From NCBI GenBank assembly GCA_977017575.1, contig CDRNVI010000060.1, positions 248,001 through 312,000 of the forward strand: 64,000 nt of DNA, given 5' to 3'. Position numbers and translations under genes: made by a program. The notes beneath the pieces were generated by a model. The model had not been told where the DNA came from and did not search any database. It was given only the letters and a program-made list of their open reading frames with translations. This document shows, one piece after another, positions 1-10,342 of this stretch (position 1 is the first letter of the stretch; each line of letters starts with the position of its first letter). Source of the DNA: Paramoeba atlantica (lineage: Eukaryota > Discosea).

Positions 1-720
1 ATGGACGTCACGACAATCCCATGTCGTGCAAGGAAACCGCGGGACGTATGGGACGAAGCCTCTCAGGAAATGAGAAAAAAAGATGCGACCTACTCCGGCA
101 GGCACAGGGAACACTGTTTTAAAGTGGAGTTCTGGCTTACGCTTGCCGGAGTCCTTATTTTTTTTCGCGGACCCGTTCCGGGCAGTGTACATGATGCGAA
201 AATTTATAAAGAAATAACCATGCACGGAACATTTCTTTTTGACCATCATGAAGATGAAATGTTTTTGGCGGATCTAGGATACGTGGGTTGCAACCACTGT
301 TTTGTTCCATTCAAGACACCACGCAAAGGTTGCCTTGATGAACACCAGGATCGGTTCAACCGCATCCTTGGATTTGTTTGGATTGGATCCAACCGCATGC
401 ATTCTTGGATTAGTTCAAGAAGCGAGCGTTGTTTCGCTCGTTTCGAAAAATTTCGTTTTTTTCATGGAACGGACCACGATATTACGTGGGTAAAGGATGC
501 CGTTCAGATTGTATCTGTTGCAGTGTATGGTTTGCTTGCATCAGAACCGCAATGCGACTTTGATAGTGAAATAAATGTACATTTACAAAATATCGATGAC
601 TCATCTTTTTGTTGGTGTAGCAAAGGGTGTGGTTTAGTCAAACCGATTGATGAACGGAGGGATTGGCTCAAAGAACACATATACCATATGGGATACATGT
701 ATGTTCCCAAGAAACCATAG
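1..720 (+). CDS. PIF/Harbinger-type DDE transposase, 3' part
   Basis: The open frame runs from the left edge to a TAG at 718-720 and looks like the catalytic part of a DDE_Tnp_4 (PIF/Harbinger, HARBI1-like) transposase, which cuts and pastes its own DNA. Residue 2 is an Asp in a family-typical 'DxTxI' context. 'PGSVHDAKIY' at about 60-69 matches the conserved PGSxHD block, Asp91 sits in 'LADLGYVG', and Glu142 lies in 'RSERCFARFEKFR', the R-x-x-E-x-x-F-x-R-x-K-x-F block. All three acidic residues are present and there are no stops, so the copy may be recent. The Met at base 1 is probably internal, because the DNA-binding N-terminus expected upstream is absent. The Cys-rich tail after residue 195 is unexplained. 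No terminal repeats could be assigned. Confidence 0.75.
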   Translation: MDVTTIPCRARKPRDVWDEASQEMRKKDATYSGRHREHCFKVEFWLTLAGVLIFFRGPVPGSVHDAKIYKEITMHGTFLFDHHEDEMFLADLGYVGCNHCFVPFKTPRKGCLDEHQDRFNRILGFVWIGSNRMHSWISSRSERCFARFEKFRFFHGTDHDITWVKDAVQIVSVAVYGLLASEPQCDFDSEINVHLQNIDDSSFCWCSKGCGLVKPIDERRDWLKEHIYHMGYMYVPKKP

Positions 721-1469
721 CATGGATCAAAAACTAAATAAAATTTAGTAAGAATAATTTTAGTCGTTTTCCATGAATTGCGAAATGTAAACTACGTAGT
801 CATATCGTATATTATGGCTTATAAATTTTTGTTATTATCGTATATTATGTACACTATGTATGTCGCACATTATGATTTCTCCTTCAATCTAACTATTTTT
901 CTCCTTCAATGTCTGCAGCTCCGACTATTTTCGCATGCTTTCAGAGGACTTTTTTCAACCCGCGCCGAGCCCGCACCGAACCCGCGACCCTCACATGTAG
1001 TTTCAGGTGAGTTTTCGAAACAATGGTTTACAAAAGGCGTACGAACCGAATTGAGTGACAAAAGCACTAGTTTTTCCACAATTCCAAGAGGTACCCCCTG
1101 CCCCTCCCCTCCCCACCAGGGTGATCATAGCAATCTTTGAAAATTTGAAAAAAACTGAAATTTATCGGTGAAAGTAAAAAAATATTGTTTTTCCCAAATC
1201 AACTCCTAGACCGTTTTTTCAGAGTTTGGGGCCTGAAATACCTGTATACACTTTGGCTTAATTCGATACTTCTGCTCCATGTGTTGTTGGTACACCTACG
1301 GAGGCCAAACTTCAACTGGAAGTGCGTGAAAAGCAAGGCCGTAGAGGAAGGAGGAGGCGCAAGCCTAAAAGGCAGAAGGCGGAACCTTCTGTCTTTTTGA
1401 CGCCGCCACGACGACTTCCTCACGTGAGAAGCTGTAAGAGGTCCTTGGGAGCATGTTTCGATGGCTATG
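721..1469. other. Intergenic stretch, no supported gene
   Basis: A/T-rich downstream flank of the transposase. The plus strand at 1325-1469 reads a short, very basic open stretch (Arg/Lys-rich, 'KQGRRGRRRRKPKRQK') that is cut by the MITE starting at 1470. It may be the tail of an unidentified element ORF. I see nothing else here. Confidence 0.4.
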
Positions 1470-1665
1470 TAACCCAGGCTAAAGTAGACGAGGGAGACAC
1501 TAAAGGCAGCTTTAGCAAACTACCACAAAACTGGAACAGCATCTCCATTTAAAGATTCTTGGGCCACATCAGAATGCTTAACAAACCGGGAGATACTGTT
1601 CCAGTTTTGTGGGAGTTTGCCAAATGTGCCTTTAGTATCTCCCTCGTCCACTTTAGCCTAGGTTA
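1470..1665. repeat. MITE with about 70-bp terminal inverted repeats
   Basis: The left arm begins TAACCCAGGCTAAAGTAGAC and the right arm is its complement, ending in GCCTAGGTTA. The arms pair for roughly 70 bases with few mismatches around a short centre. The outermost TA on both sides fits a TA target duplication. A related arm fragment (AGACTAAAGTGGACGAGGGA) occurs at about 51212-51240. The element has no coding capacity. Confidence 0.75.
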
Positions 1666-1734
1666 TTAAACCAAAAAACTATTAATAATTTTACAGCTAC
1701 AAGTTTAGTCATAGTAGCTACAAGACATAGTTTA

Positions 1735-2265
1735 GTCATATGAGGCGGCAAAAGCGTGAAATCAACGCACCCTTCAAAATGGTGCCGGGAGGTGGCTTAG
1801 CTCCAACGACCCGTTGAAGGCGTTGTCATTGAGGTTGAGCTGCATCAATTTTGATGGAAGTAAATTCAGTGCAAGTTGTCCTGTGAGCTCATGTCCCCCA
1901 ATCGAACAATCAACCACAGTACGGGGGAAATACCCCCACTGTAGTGAGCCGGAGAAAACTATCAGACCGTGCCACAACCAGAGGGATTTCCACTTCAGCA
2001 CAAGCAGGTCTGTGTCGCATATGACGCCCTCCCACTGACACGCAGGCGTTGAAGGCTTCCACGAGGGGTGCGGGTTTTGAACATGGTATATAAATCGTAT
2101 TCTTGGGGCAAGGTGGCACCGCGTACTTTAGCGGTACGCACACTCGAGAGTGCGGTTTGTGGCGTCTCGTCAGGTTGCGGAGAAATGTAGTCAACTCGAT
2201 GACACTTTGACGGTGATGATTGTCTGTCCTCGAGCTGGAGTCGGAGACCGAACATAGCGAATTTG
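1735..2265 (-). pseudogene. LRR gene copy with internal deletion
   Basis: This is a near-identical but broken copy of the LRR gene at 11977-12936. It shares the N-terminus starting 'MFGLRL', the N-cap, and repeats such as 'HELTG.LALNLLPSKL'. The reading frame shifts after the 'ATLPQEYDL' segment. The copy then jumps from the 'ELSHLP' repeat to sequence that matches about 12280 of the intact gene, removing about 170 bases and creating a stop. Homology begins abruptly at GTCAAATTCGC just before the ATG, and the sequence upstream is unrelated to that of the intact copy. The locus is a recent segmental copy that has decayed. Confidence 0.8.
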
Positions 2266-2279
2266 ACGTACGCCCCACT

Positions 2280-3260
2280 GGTATACTCGAGACTGAAGAC
2301 GGCTCTTCATTCCGAGGTGTGGTAGGCGGAGAACCGACAGCATTGACAGCTACGGCAATGCCCTCCAGGATCGTCCCGCCGGGATTCGGGTCCTGGATTG
2401 GCCTGGATGCACCCCCTTCGGAGGTTGCATCTCAAAAAAAACCCAGGTAAAAATTGAACTGGAAATATGCTTTTGAAAAAAAATTGAAAAAAAATTATAT
2501 TTGAGGAAAAAACACAACCCCGATGGTCGGTAAATTTTATCCGATATACACGTAGATGTAGAATAGATGTAGAACTTGCAATACGTATGTTACAAACCGC
2601 GCTATGCTCAACCTTCATAGTCTGGAATATCAACTGACTCATCCGTGTCACTTTCTTCATCACCGCTTGATTCGTGGCATATAAAAATAGTATTTGAGTT
2701 TAAAGAGTCTTAAGAAATATTCAAAGATCTAATATGGAGTAAGAATTAGGCAGCAAGACTCATTACCGGACAGAACAAGTGTATGGAAAAGCATTTCTAT
2801 AAACAACAAACTACATCAGGAAATTTATTCGTAGAACATAAATCTCAATTTACCCTCATATTAAAGCGAGTACGGCACTCAAAATGATGTGTACCGCGAG
2901 TACCGCACTCGAGTACGGTACTCAGGTACGCACGAAAGTATCTTAAATAAGTACGTCGTTAGTGGGAAGATATTTGCGAAGCCGGAGGGCGGGGGTATCG
3001 CGAGGGGCCGAGTTAGCGGGCCTGAGCCATACGCTGCGTCGTTAGTGGGAAGCAATTTGCGATTGCCGGTTACCAACAACCACCACTTTTTAACGAGGCA
3101 GCTACCACACCGACCTTTTTTATTCGACATGATTCCATTTATGGATTTGTTATACAAGACCCCCTATAAGAAAATAAAATATCACCGAAAACCTCGGCCT
3201 ATTCCGAACGATACTTGATACAAACGTGAGAAGCAAACGGACGTGGGCAAAATATACAAT
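2280..3260. other. Intergenic, short direct and inverted motifs only
   Basis: No gene is supported. At 2866-2930 there is a cluster of overlapping GAGTACxGCACTC palindromic units. The phrase CGTCGTTAGTGGGAAG occurs twice (about 2953 and 3039), followed by similar TTTGCGA sequence. The rest is A/T-rich with homopolymer runs. Confidence 0.4.
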
Positions 3261-6200
3261 TCACAGGCGGCGTGCAAAGGACTGTAACAGGTGGTCATTC
3301 ATCTCTGTGGCCAATTCTTGTTGCACGTACAACAACCAAGCCTCCTCATCTTGGTGCATTGTCAAGTTAGAGAAGCCGTTAGTGTCACAAAGAAACGCAG
3401 ATATTGGGAAAGCTACAGTAGGAGGAAGGATCGTGCCTTGGTCCTGGATACGCCGAGCTTGTCTTATTCGATTCAGCTCCGTACATTGCCATATAACGTT
3501 ACGCAAACGGGCTAGAAAATGCCACTTACCGACACTTTCTGTCTGGCGCAATAAGTGTGCTACGATCATTCGGAGCTCTTCTCGGCTCTCATTGATTTTA
3601 GACGCACGATCGCTTGCGCCCATGTGCAAGAAAGCAAATCGGGTCAGTGAGATGTCGAGCAGTAATGTTTGGATGTCTTCTGTTTTGGCACAGTGCACAG
3701 CGTGCTGTAAGTGTATTTGTGTCGAAGCGCGAAGATAAGACACGCTGTCGAAATTCTCAGAAAGATGAGAATTGTATAACTTTTCGCAAAAGAGGCGCGC
3801 TATCTGCGCGTGTAAATTTCCACGCAGATGGACTCTTTCGTGAGTCGCATTCGCTCGTAAGATATTTAAATTCAAGATTAACGATGCTCCGATTGAATCT
3901 TCACGTAGCTCAGAAGTGTGCGATGTCAAAGAAGGTCGTTGCCACCATCGACATGGAGTGCATCGGTTCTCTGTATACGAAGAAAAAGAATCTTCCGGAT
4001 CCAGCGAAAGAAACCACTCACGAATAGAGGAACAACCGCAAGCGTTCAAAAACATAGGCAGACATGAATGTGAGACACTATTTTTGTCGCCTATTCGATG
4101 CGTAGTATAAAGCTTTTTCCACAGGTCTCGCAACACGTGAATTTGTGTTCCGCAGAAGTCAGCTTTCTCTGAACTCTTTTTTGATGACGAATGAAGTCGT
4201 ACCGTGTTTCTGTGGGCTATAGATTGTCCAGGGTTTCGATAGGATATCCAACGTTCTATCAAATCTAATGAAGTGATACCTTTCAGTAGCGCTTGTAAAG
4301 TACTTTCCATTTCGTTGTCCGCAAGAGTCAGTTTATTGTGCTCTGCACAGTAAATAAGGACAAGGAAGGGGTGCGGGGGTTCGCACCGAACAGCGAGATT
4401 CAGGTGCTGCAAGTATTCATCCTGTCGAGTAGAATGGAGCGCGGCGTATCCATGAACCCAGGAAAGCAAGATGAGGAGAAAATCTTTATCGAGCGTAGGG
4501 ATTTGCAGTGCGGTGGTTAATGTCTCGCGCGCTTTTGTAAATCGGTGCCTGCGCGTGTAAAATGTTGCTGCGGAGGCATACACGCAAGTATGCAAATCGC
4601 AAATAATTTTGGAGTGTTCTGCTGACAGTATTTGTATGCTTTCTGTATGCAAAACCGTGTCGATGATTTGTTGGCCCTCACTTAAAAATGAAAGACAGGA
4701 CTGAAAATGTACGGAAATGTCTTTTGATTCCGAACGTATTCTCACGATACAAAGAATAGCATCAGTTAGCACCTGGTTGAACTTTAGTATTGAGATGAAT
4801 GCGGAGCGTGAGATTTTGGCATAACGTTCAATACAACGCCTCGCTTTTCTTGCCATATCTAGTACGAACGTTGACAGCTCCATATCCTTCGTCGTTGTAG
4901 ATAAGAATAATTTACAATGCTGCAGAATGCAATGCTGCAATACACCTTGGCACGTATACAAGGCTTCTAAACAAAATTCTTCTTGCGAACCCAGATTTGC
5001 TCCAGTGGTATGTTGGCATGAAATCGATGATCGGATTTCCTGAATACAATATTGAAAGAACGATTCCAAAGTAGCACATGTGTCACTCAAATGCAACAAG
5101 GCGACAAGAAATGGGGACTTCTTTTCATGACTATTTTCTGACTTTAGGACGATTTCTTGCGGACGTATCTTGGAGTCTGTTTTACTCGTATATGGAGATT
5201 CTATAGATCGTGTACTCTTTTCAAAAATTTCTATTTCTAGAATTGAAAGCAGCAAATGAATCTGGGCTTCCATTCTGGTCAGTCTAATTCTGATGACGTG
5301 TGGCGCACTTTTTTGCAGGCGCACTGTTGCGTTTAATAGGCCTTCCAGTTCAGAAATTAGTGCCTCGACGTTTACCTCAAAAGTCCTGGTCAGCGCTTGC
5401 TCTATAGATGCTAATCTGGCTGCGGTGTGAATCAGTATGACCTCTGTTAGACAACACATGTTCACAATGTTTTCCTGTAGCCCACTTTTTGTTTCATGTT
5501 GTCCCTCGTGCGCTAACCCAAAAAGAACTAAACGTCGAGATTTCTCTGAAGAATCGTAGGCAAGTTTGTATGCAACATCCTGTACGCAAGTTCTTTTCAG
5601 CCAAAGAAGAAGCCGCTCAACATTCTGTTGCATCTGGGAGATATTATAGCTCTTGTCGGACTGCTCACTTAATTCCTTAGCGGACAAAATCTTCTCCGTT
5701 GTCGTCCCAGCATAATTCCAGAGGGTAACGGCTACCCCTGTGGCGCGGCATAGATTGCACTCAAGCCAGAGCTCCGTATAGGGTAGAGAATGTCTTTCAT
5801 TGTAAATCTTCCGTAGGAATCTTTGTCCGTTGCCATTCAAAAAACAGGGCGGCGCTGATACTAGGAGTCGAAGTTCGGGCATGGTCCATAGCACAGCGTC
5901 ATTGAACTCGCAGGAAGAAGTCATTTCAGCATGCACACTTGTTTGGTACAACGATTTATCATAGGCAAAAGACGATGCCTTCTCAGCTGAATCCGATGCG
6001 GACACGTTGGATTGAAAAATGTCTCCAAAGGAAATTTTATTCTTTAGAGCATTCTCGAAAGTGTCTACAACGCTGTGTAAGCCACTTATCGGCGTCTGAC
6101 TCTGATGAAGATACAATGTGGAGTGAGCGCGGTGAATAACAAATGAGGAATCCGCATTTCGTGAAGTAATTTGATGCACTAATTTTGTAAGATCCTCCGC

Positions 6201-7184
6201 TGTGCAAACGAATTGAACGCTGGATTTGCATGACAACATTGCATCAGCGATATTAAGTGCTTTATGGTCGACCGTGACTCTTCTCGACGTGACTAAGGCG
6301 TAAGAAATATTAGAAGGGACGGGCATCGCTCCACATGTATTTCTGAAAAAATGCGAAAAACTGCTCCGCGACGATTCATCTGAAGCATCGTGAAGAGTGG
6401 GAGACATGTTTATCTGAGTGGTTGGCACTAAGGTCAGGGATGAAGCGCTCGAAAGAAGGCAAGATGACACGTTCCCCGAGGTAGAGCACTCTTCCAAATT
6501 ATACTGGGGCAGTCCCCGACATATCGTTTCCTTGCCAGCTATTGCGTGATCTATTACAAGCATTGACACGAAGTGATCTGTCATGGCACATGCAGGTTCC
6601 ATCAGCGGTGTGATGTCGAACATTACGAATATTTCTAGTGTGTACCAGCGAGCTTTCTTCAGCGCTCGACTTTGAGGCTTCTTTTTGCTTCGCCTTGTGG
6701 GTCTGTAAGATTTTTCTCGCATTGATACAATTTGGTGTGCCGAAAAGCTGTTTCTGTCCTCCAAGGTGATATCCGACAGATAATTTTTCCGTGCAATTCT
6801 TGTTCCGCCCAATCCTTGGTGATGTTCCAGGGTATCTTGCAAGCAAGTCTGTACCATAGTCTCCAAGCAATCCATAAAGAATTGTGCTACTTGAAGCGAT
6901 TTCCGAAAAGGGTCCGCTTGTAACTTCTCCGTCGTCAGCTGAAGCAATACACGTTCCATCAAGCGGCGATGACGATTGGGACAAAAAGGTGAATCTCGAA
7001 TACCGCCAATGTCACGTACAATGCACTTGATTATCTGTGACCACTGAGCTGGAGGAAATCTGCGATCGCGGAGAAAGTACTCGAGTACACGAACAAGGTC
7101 GATGTTTGGATATGCTTCCTGTACTTTCGACCACTCATCGAAACGCGGTCCACCACTTTCCTTTACAGGACTAATATGAGGCAT
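3261..7184 (-). CDS. Large protein of unknown function (1307 codons)
   Basis: A single uninterrupted frame that opens at the first ATG ('MPHISPV') and ends in TGA. I do not recognise it. The N-terminal part reads as a helical domain (residues 1-130, 'VQEAYPNIDLVRVLEYFLRD'), followed by a basic, Ser-rich region. The second half is rich in Leu/Ala helices with Cys and His. A segment near residues 880-960 ('YASAATFYTRRHRFTKAR') looks like a TPR-type helical hairpin. Long helical-repeat scaffolds such as ZIP4/SPO22-like proteins or the N-terminal half of separase have this general look. No separase protease motif or other catalytic signature is visible, so no name is given. It sits head-to-tail upstream-strand of RAD51 with about 250 bases between them. 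Absence of stops over 3.9 kb makes it a real gene. Confidence 0.8.
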   Translation of the reverse strand: MPHISPVKESGGPRFDEWSKVQEAYPNIDLVRVLEYFLRDRRFPPAQWSQIIKCIVRDIGGIRDSPFCPNRHRRLMERVLLQLTTEKLQADPFRKSLQVAQFFMDCLETMVQTCLQDTLEHHQGLGGTRIARKNYLSDITLEDRNSFSAHQIVSMREKSYRPTRRSKKKPQSRALKKARWYTLEIFVMFDITPLMEPACAMTDHFVSMLVIDHAIAGKETICRGLPQYNLEECSTSGNVSSCLLSSASSLTLVPTTQINMSPTLHDASDESSRSSFSHFFRNTCGAMPVPSNISYALVTSRRVTVDHKALNIADAMLSCKSSVQFVCTAEDLTKLVHQITSRNADSSFVIHRAHSTLYLHQSQTPISGLHSVVDTFENALKNKISFGDIFQSNVSASDSAEKASSFAYDKSLYQTSVHAEMTSSCEFNDAVLWTMPELRLLVSAPPCFLNGNGQRFLRKIYNERHSLPYTELWLECNLCRATGVAVTLWNYAGTTTEKILSAKELSEQSDKSYNISQMQQNVERLLLWLKRTCVQDVAYKLAYDSSEKSRRLVLFGLAHEGQHETKSGLQENIVNMCCLTEVILIHTAARLASIEQALTRTFEVNVEALISELEGLLNATVRLQKSAPHVIRIRLTRMEAQIHLLLSILEIEIFEKSTRSIESPYTSKTDSKIRPQEIVLKSENSHEKKSPFLVALLHLSDTCATLESFFQYCIQEIRSSISCQHTTGANLGSQEEFCLEALYTCQGVLQHCILQHCKLFLSTTTKDMELSTFVLDMARKARRCIERYAKISRSAFISILKFNQVLTDAILCIVRIRSESKDISVHFQSCLSFLSEGQQIIDTVLHTESIQILSAEHSKIICDLHTCVYASAATFYTRRHRFTKARETLTTALQIPTLDKDFLLILLSWVHGYAALHSTRQDEYLQHLNLAVRCEPPHPFLVLIYCAEHNKLTLADNEMESTLQALLKGITSLDLIERWISYRNPGQSIAHRNTVRLHSSSKKSSEKADFCGTQIHVLRDLWKKLYTTHRIGDKNSVSHSCLPMFLNACGCSSIREWFLSLDPEDSFSSYTENRCTPCRWWQRPSLTSHTSELREDSIGASLILNLNILRANATHERVHLRGNLHAQIARLFCEKLYNSHLSENFDSVSYLRASTQIHLQHAVHCAKTEDIQTLLLDISLTRFAFLHMGASDRASKINESREELRMIVAHLLRQTESVGKWHFLARLRNVIWQCTELNRIRQARRIQDQGTILPPTVAFPISAFLCDTNGFSNLTMHQDEEAWLLYVQQELATEMNDHLLQSFARRL

Positions 7185-7457
7185 TGAAAAAGTCAAAAAG
7201 GTGTGCAACTGGTTAGCGCACTACCTTAGCATTAGCACATTATAAATCCATGAGAAAATAAAGGCTCTTAACGTTTCCAGAAAGCACATTGTTACGCTAG
7301 GTTAGTATACTTTTCTCTACTTTGTCATGATCTCTGACATATCCCAATGCACCACATACATGTACGGTGTATAGTGAAGTACAGTGTATAGTGAAGTACA
7401 ATGTATAGTGAAGTGAACACAGCGCTCTAGCCGCTGCGCCCCAACACTACTTCAACC
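7185..7457. repeat. Spacer with 17-bp tandem repeat (3 units)
   Basis: Between the unknown gene and the RAD51 stop codon, the unit GTGTATAGTGAAGTACA is repeated twice exactly at 7367-7400 and a third time with changes to 7417. It lies on the 3' side of RAD51 on the minus strand. No other signal is seen. Confidence 0.7.
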
Positions 7458-8564
7458 TCAATCCCTCACATCCGCAATCCCATCCTCATAAATCCCAAAC
7501 ACCGCCTCGCTCTCCGGCAAGCACGGGGAGTCATATACCTTCATCACCCGTTGCTCCCCCTTCCCCTTCCGCAAACTCAACCGCGTGGTACTGGCGTGGG
7601 CCATAATATGCCCCCCAATGGGCTTTTTCGCATCCGACCCCGCCATCGGACCCGCATCCGGTTGCGCCACCACCTGATTCGTCAGCACCACCGCCACCCC
7701 AAACTCCTCCGCCATATTCGTAAGTCCGCGGAGGAACCTCCCCAAATGGCCCTGTCGTGCGGCCAACTCCCCCCTCCCTGTGTAATCCGTCCGGTACAGC
7801 GCCGTGGCGGAGTCAATCACCACCAACGCAAACCGGGTCTCCGCCATCATCCCCCCCGCCTTCGCGAGCAACTCCAGCTGGTGGTCCGAGTTAAACGCCC
7901 GGGCGTAGGCCACATTATCCAGCACCCCCGCGGGGTCGAGCTGGTACCGCTGCGCAATCGCCTCCAGCCGCTCCGGCCGGAACGTGCCCTCGGTATCGAT
8001 ATACAGCGCCATCCCCTCCGCCCCCCCCTGGTCCACCGGGAGCTGACACGTCACACACAGCGTGTGGCACAGCTGGGTCTTCCCACAGCGGAACTCCCCG
8101 AAGAGCTCGGTGAGGGAGCCCGTCTCGACCCCGCCCCCGAGGAGCCGGTCAATCTCCCGGGCGCCCGTGGTGACCCGGAGGATCTCCCTGCGTGCCTCCA
8201 GGCACAGCGTCGCGGTGGTGAACCCCATCGGGACCAGCCGCTTCGCCTCGGAGAGGATGCGCTCGGCCTTGGTGTCCGAGATGCCGCGGACGGCCAGGAG
8301 GGCCTTGAGGGGGGCCTGGGCGACCCCGTCCACGGTGTGGAACCCGTGGTCGATGAGCCGCCGGAGGTCGGTGCTGGGGATACCGCAGGCCTCGAGGCAT
8401 TGGAGGGGTTTGAACCCGGTGGTGGAGGTTGGGGGGTCCTCGAGAAGGGGAGAGGAGGACTGTTGTTGGTGTTGTTGTAGGGGTTGGGGTTCGGTTGTGG
8501 TTGTGGTGGTGGTATCATGGCGGTTACGTTTTGCGGTGGATTTTTTGGCACTGCGCGTTTCCAT
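7458..8564 (-). CDS. RAD51: RAD51 recombinase
   Basis: The 368-residue protein is a RecA-family strand-exchange ATPase of homologous recombination, acting as a nuclear filament on single-stranded DNA. Residues 1-48 are a low-complexity Thr/Gln/Ser/Pro tail. An HhH DNA-binding domain covers about 50-112, followed by the 'FTTA' polymerisation motif at 114-117. Walker A is 'GEFRCGKT' (155-162) and Walker B 'LVVIDS' (246-251). The block 'PKKPIGG' appears here as 'AKKPIGG', with 'HASTTRL' after it. The sequence follows RAD51 more closely than DMC1 through 'QLPVDQGG' and 'YDSPCLPE'. The gene is strikingly GC-rich compared with its flanks and ends about 250 bases from the next minus-strand gene. The leader just before the ATG is strongly pyrimidine-rich on the coding strand. 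All functional motifs are intact. Confidence 0.97.
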   Translation of the reverse strand: METRSAKKSTAKRNRHDTTTTTTTEPQPLQQHQQQSSSPLLEDPPTSTTGFKPLQCLEACGIPSTDLRRLIDHGFHTVDGVAQAPLKALLAVRGISDTKAERILSEAKRLVPMGFTTATLCLEARREILRVTTGAREIDRLLGGGVETGSLTELFGEFRCGKTQLCHTLCVTCQLPVDQGGAEGMALYIDTEGTFRPERLEAIAQRYQLDPAGVLDNVAYARAFNSDHQLELLAKAGGMMAETRFALVVIDSATALYRTDYTGRGELAARQGHLGRFLRGLTNMAEEFGVAVVLTNQVVAQPDAGPMAGSDAKKPIGGHIMAHASTTRLSLRKGKGEQRVMKVYDSPCLPESEAVFGIYEDGIADVRD

Positions 8565-8654
8565 GAGGAAGAGGAAGGGGGTAGATAAGGGAGAGAGAAA
8601 AGAATGGAGGGTGAGAGACCGATTTTTGCAAGCGAAAAGAAGAAGACAGTAAAA

Positions 8655-8720
8655 AAATGAATTGGACGCTTAAGTGGGGGATCAGAAGTTTCCGGACTCT
8701 TACGTGGGGGGTTTTAACCT
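8655..8720. repeat. C/G-run hairpin element end
   Basis: The segment holds two decayed copies of a CTTAAGTGGGG-type unit ('cgcttaagtggggg' and 'ctcttacgtgggggg'), the signature of the C-run element ends seen elsewhere in the window (compare 32831-32889). It lies between RAD51 and the first Tc1-like element. Confidence 0.4.
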
Positions 8721-8737
8721 ATGAAGGTGGACACATA

Positions 8738-10316
8738 CAGGGGTGAAAACTTCCATCTGGGGGGGTCTAAAATTTGTAAAATTTGCTTAATTTTGTAAAA
8801 TAATAGCGCATTGGAGAGCTCTCGCAGAGTTGTATGTCTTTGGCGTATTCGGAACGCTCGACTTGAAAGATTTAATCTGATGACAAAAAAATAATTTTTT
8901 TTCTTGTGAAAATGTGGCAATTTTTTATTTTTCCCCATTTTATGCTTCAAAAGCGAGTTCGCTCAAGGACTTCCCGTGGTGTTTTGAGCGCACGCTCCTA
9001 TGCCTCACCAGGGAAGATTAAGGAATGTCACAGGATGCTTCTTGTGGCGGACTTTGAGAAAACAGAGTCTTATTCCCGGACTGCCCAAAATTTTGGTGTC
9101 CACGAGGGAACTATGAAACTCTGGGTGGAAAGATTTAATTGCACTGGCGACGCGGCCAGTCCATCCCCTACGCGTCAACCTAGGGTCACCACCTCTGATC
9201 TTATGAAAGTATCTTTAAAGCTTATTGATGACGCTTATCGTGACCTTCCTTATGGTATCTCCACTTGGAGCGAGCTCTGGAGAGAGGTAAAGCGACGTCG
9301 CTTCACATGTTCAATAACATCCCTAAGGAACATGTTGAAAAACTCAAAAGAAAAAATTGTGCTCAGAACAGCTTTAAAGACCCCTTTCTTATCTAATAAT
9401 CATAAGGAGCGCAGAGTGCAATTTGCCACTGAAGTGCTACAGTGGAGCGACGCTGCGCTGGAAAATATTATTTTCTGCGACGAAAAAAAATTTACGTGCA
9501 AAAGATCCACCCGACCCACGTACCTTTGCCGAAAATCTGACCCCCCCCAAAGAACAAACAGGGGAATTAGAACCCTATCATGGTGGAGAAGGTATTATGG
9601 TTTGGATGGGGGTGAGCTTAAAGCATGGGTTTCATTTACACGTCTTTCCTACCCATGATTCTCAAGGAAACAAAGTAACTGTAAAGGGACAAAATTTTTA
9701 TGAAGCCATGAAAAAAAAGGGGGGTCTGTTCCAATATTTTAAGGAGACATCTGGCCACAATAGTGATGGACAATTGCCCGGCACATAATAAGGCTCGTGC
9801 CGCGGCCCAAGAAAAGGGTTATTCTTGGCTCCGATGGCCAGCACGATCCCCTGATTTAAACCCCATAGAAAATCTTTGGTCAATAATGGACGGGACAAAG
9901 GACCAAATTCAACCCAAAAATCAACAACAATTACTCTCCGCAATTCATGATTCCTATGATAAACTTAAGACAGAACAAATATCCAAATTTGAGAATACGC
10001 TAAAAAGCTTCAGAAAGCGTTGTAGAATCATTGTAGAAAAGAACGGTGCACATTGCGGATACTAACAGGGGTTACTAACAATCTTTTTGGGGGGAAAAAC
10101 GTTATTTTTTAACTTTTTTGTATCATTTTTCAAGTGACAATTCGAGTTTTTGACCTATTCGGCATTTGTAGTTCCACTTTGATATGTTAAAAGCTACCAG
10201 ACAACTACCAGACAAGACATACAACTCTGCGAGAGCTCTCGAATGCGCTATTATTTTACAAAATTGAAAAGTTTTTAAAAAATTTAGACCCCCCCAGATG
10301 GAGGTTTTCACCCCTG
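8738..10316 (+). mobile_element. Tc1/mariner-like element, copy 1
   Basis: The element is bounded by CAGGGGTGAAAAC... at 8738 and its complement ...TTTTCACCCCTG ending at 10316. It is flanked on both sides by TA (8736-8737, 10317-10318), the standard Tc1/mariner target duplication. The terminal repeats are about 100 bases long and include the block AGAGCTCTCGCAGAGTTGTA on both ends. It encodes the damaged transposase described separately. A second full element (17011-18568) and a 134-base remnant (22970-23103) share the ends. Confidence 0.92.
8942..10065 (+). pseudogene. Tc1-like transposase, two frameshifts
   Basis: The protein would be about 374 residues. It has an N-terminal helix-turn-helix ('YSRTAQNFGVHEGTMKLW'), a first catalytic Asp in 'IFCDEKKF', the second in 'MDNCPAHN', and the Glu in 'SPDLNPIENLW'. 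The spacing between the last two catalytic residues is 32, not the 34 usual in Tc1. Two frame changes break it: one at the run of eight C near 9541, and one near 9742 just before the second Asp. Aligning with the copy at 17220-18341 makes both positions clear. The start ATG follows immediately on the transposase-like 'RSRTSRGVLS' N-terminus shared by both copies. Confidence 0.9.
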
Positions 10317-10342
10317 TACGTGGGTGGGTTAAGAAATTAACC

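Noticed and set aside
3261-7184. Separase or ZIP4/SPO22 identity for the large gene
   Set aside because: General helical style only; no protease dyad or specific signature is visible.
7551-8480. Long plus-strand open frame opposite RAD51
   Set aside because: It is the antisense shadow of the GC-rich RAD51 gene; its Arg/Pro/His-rich translation has no family features.
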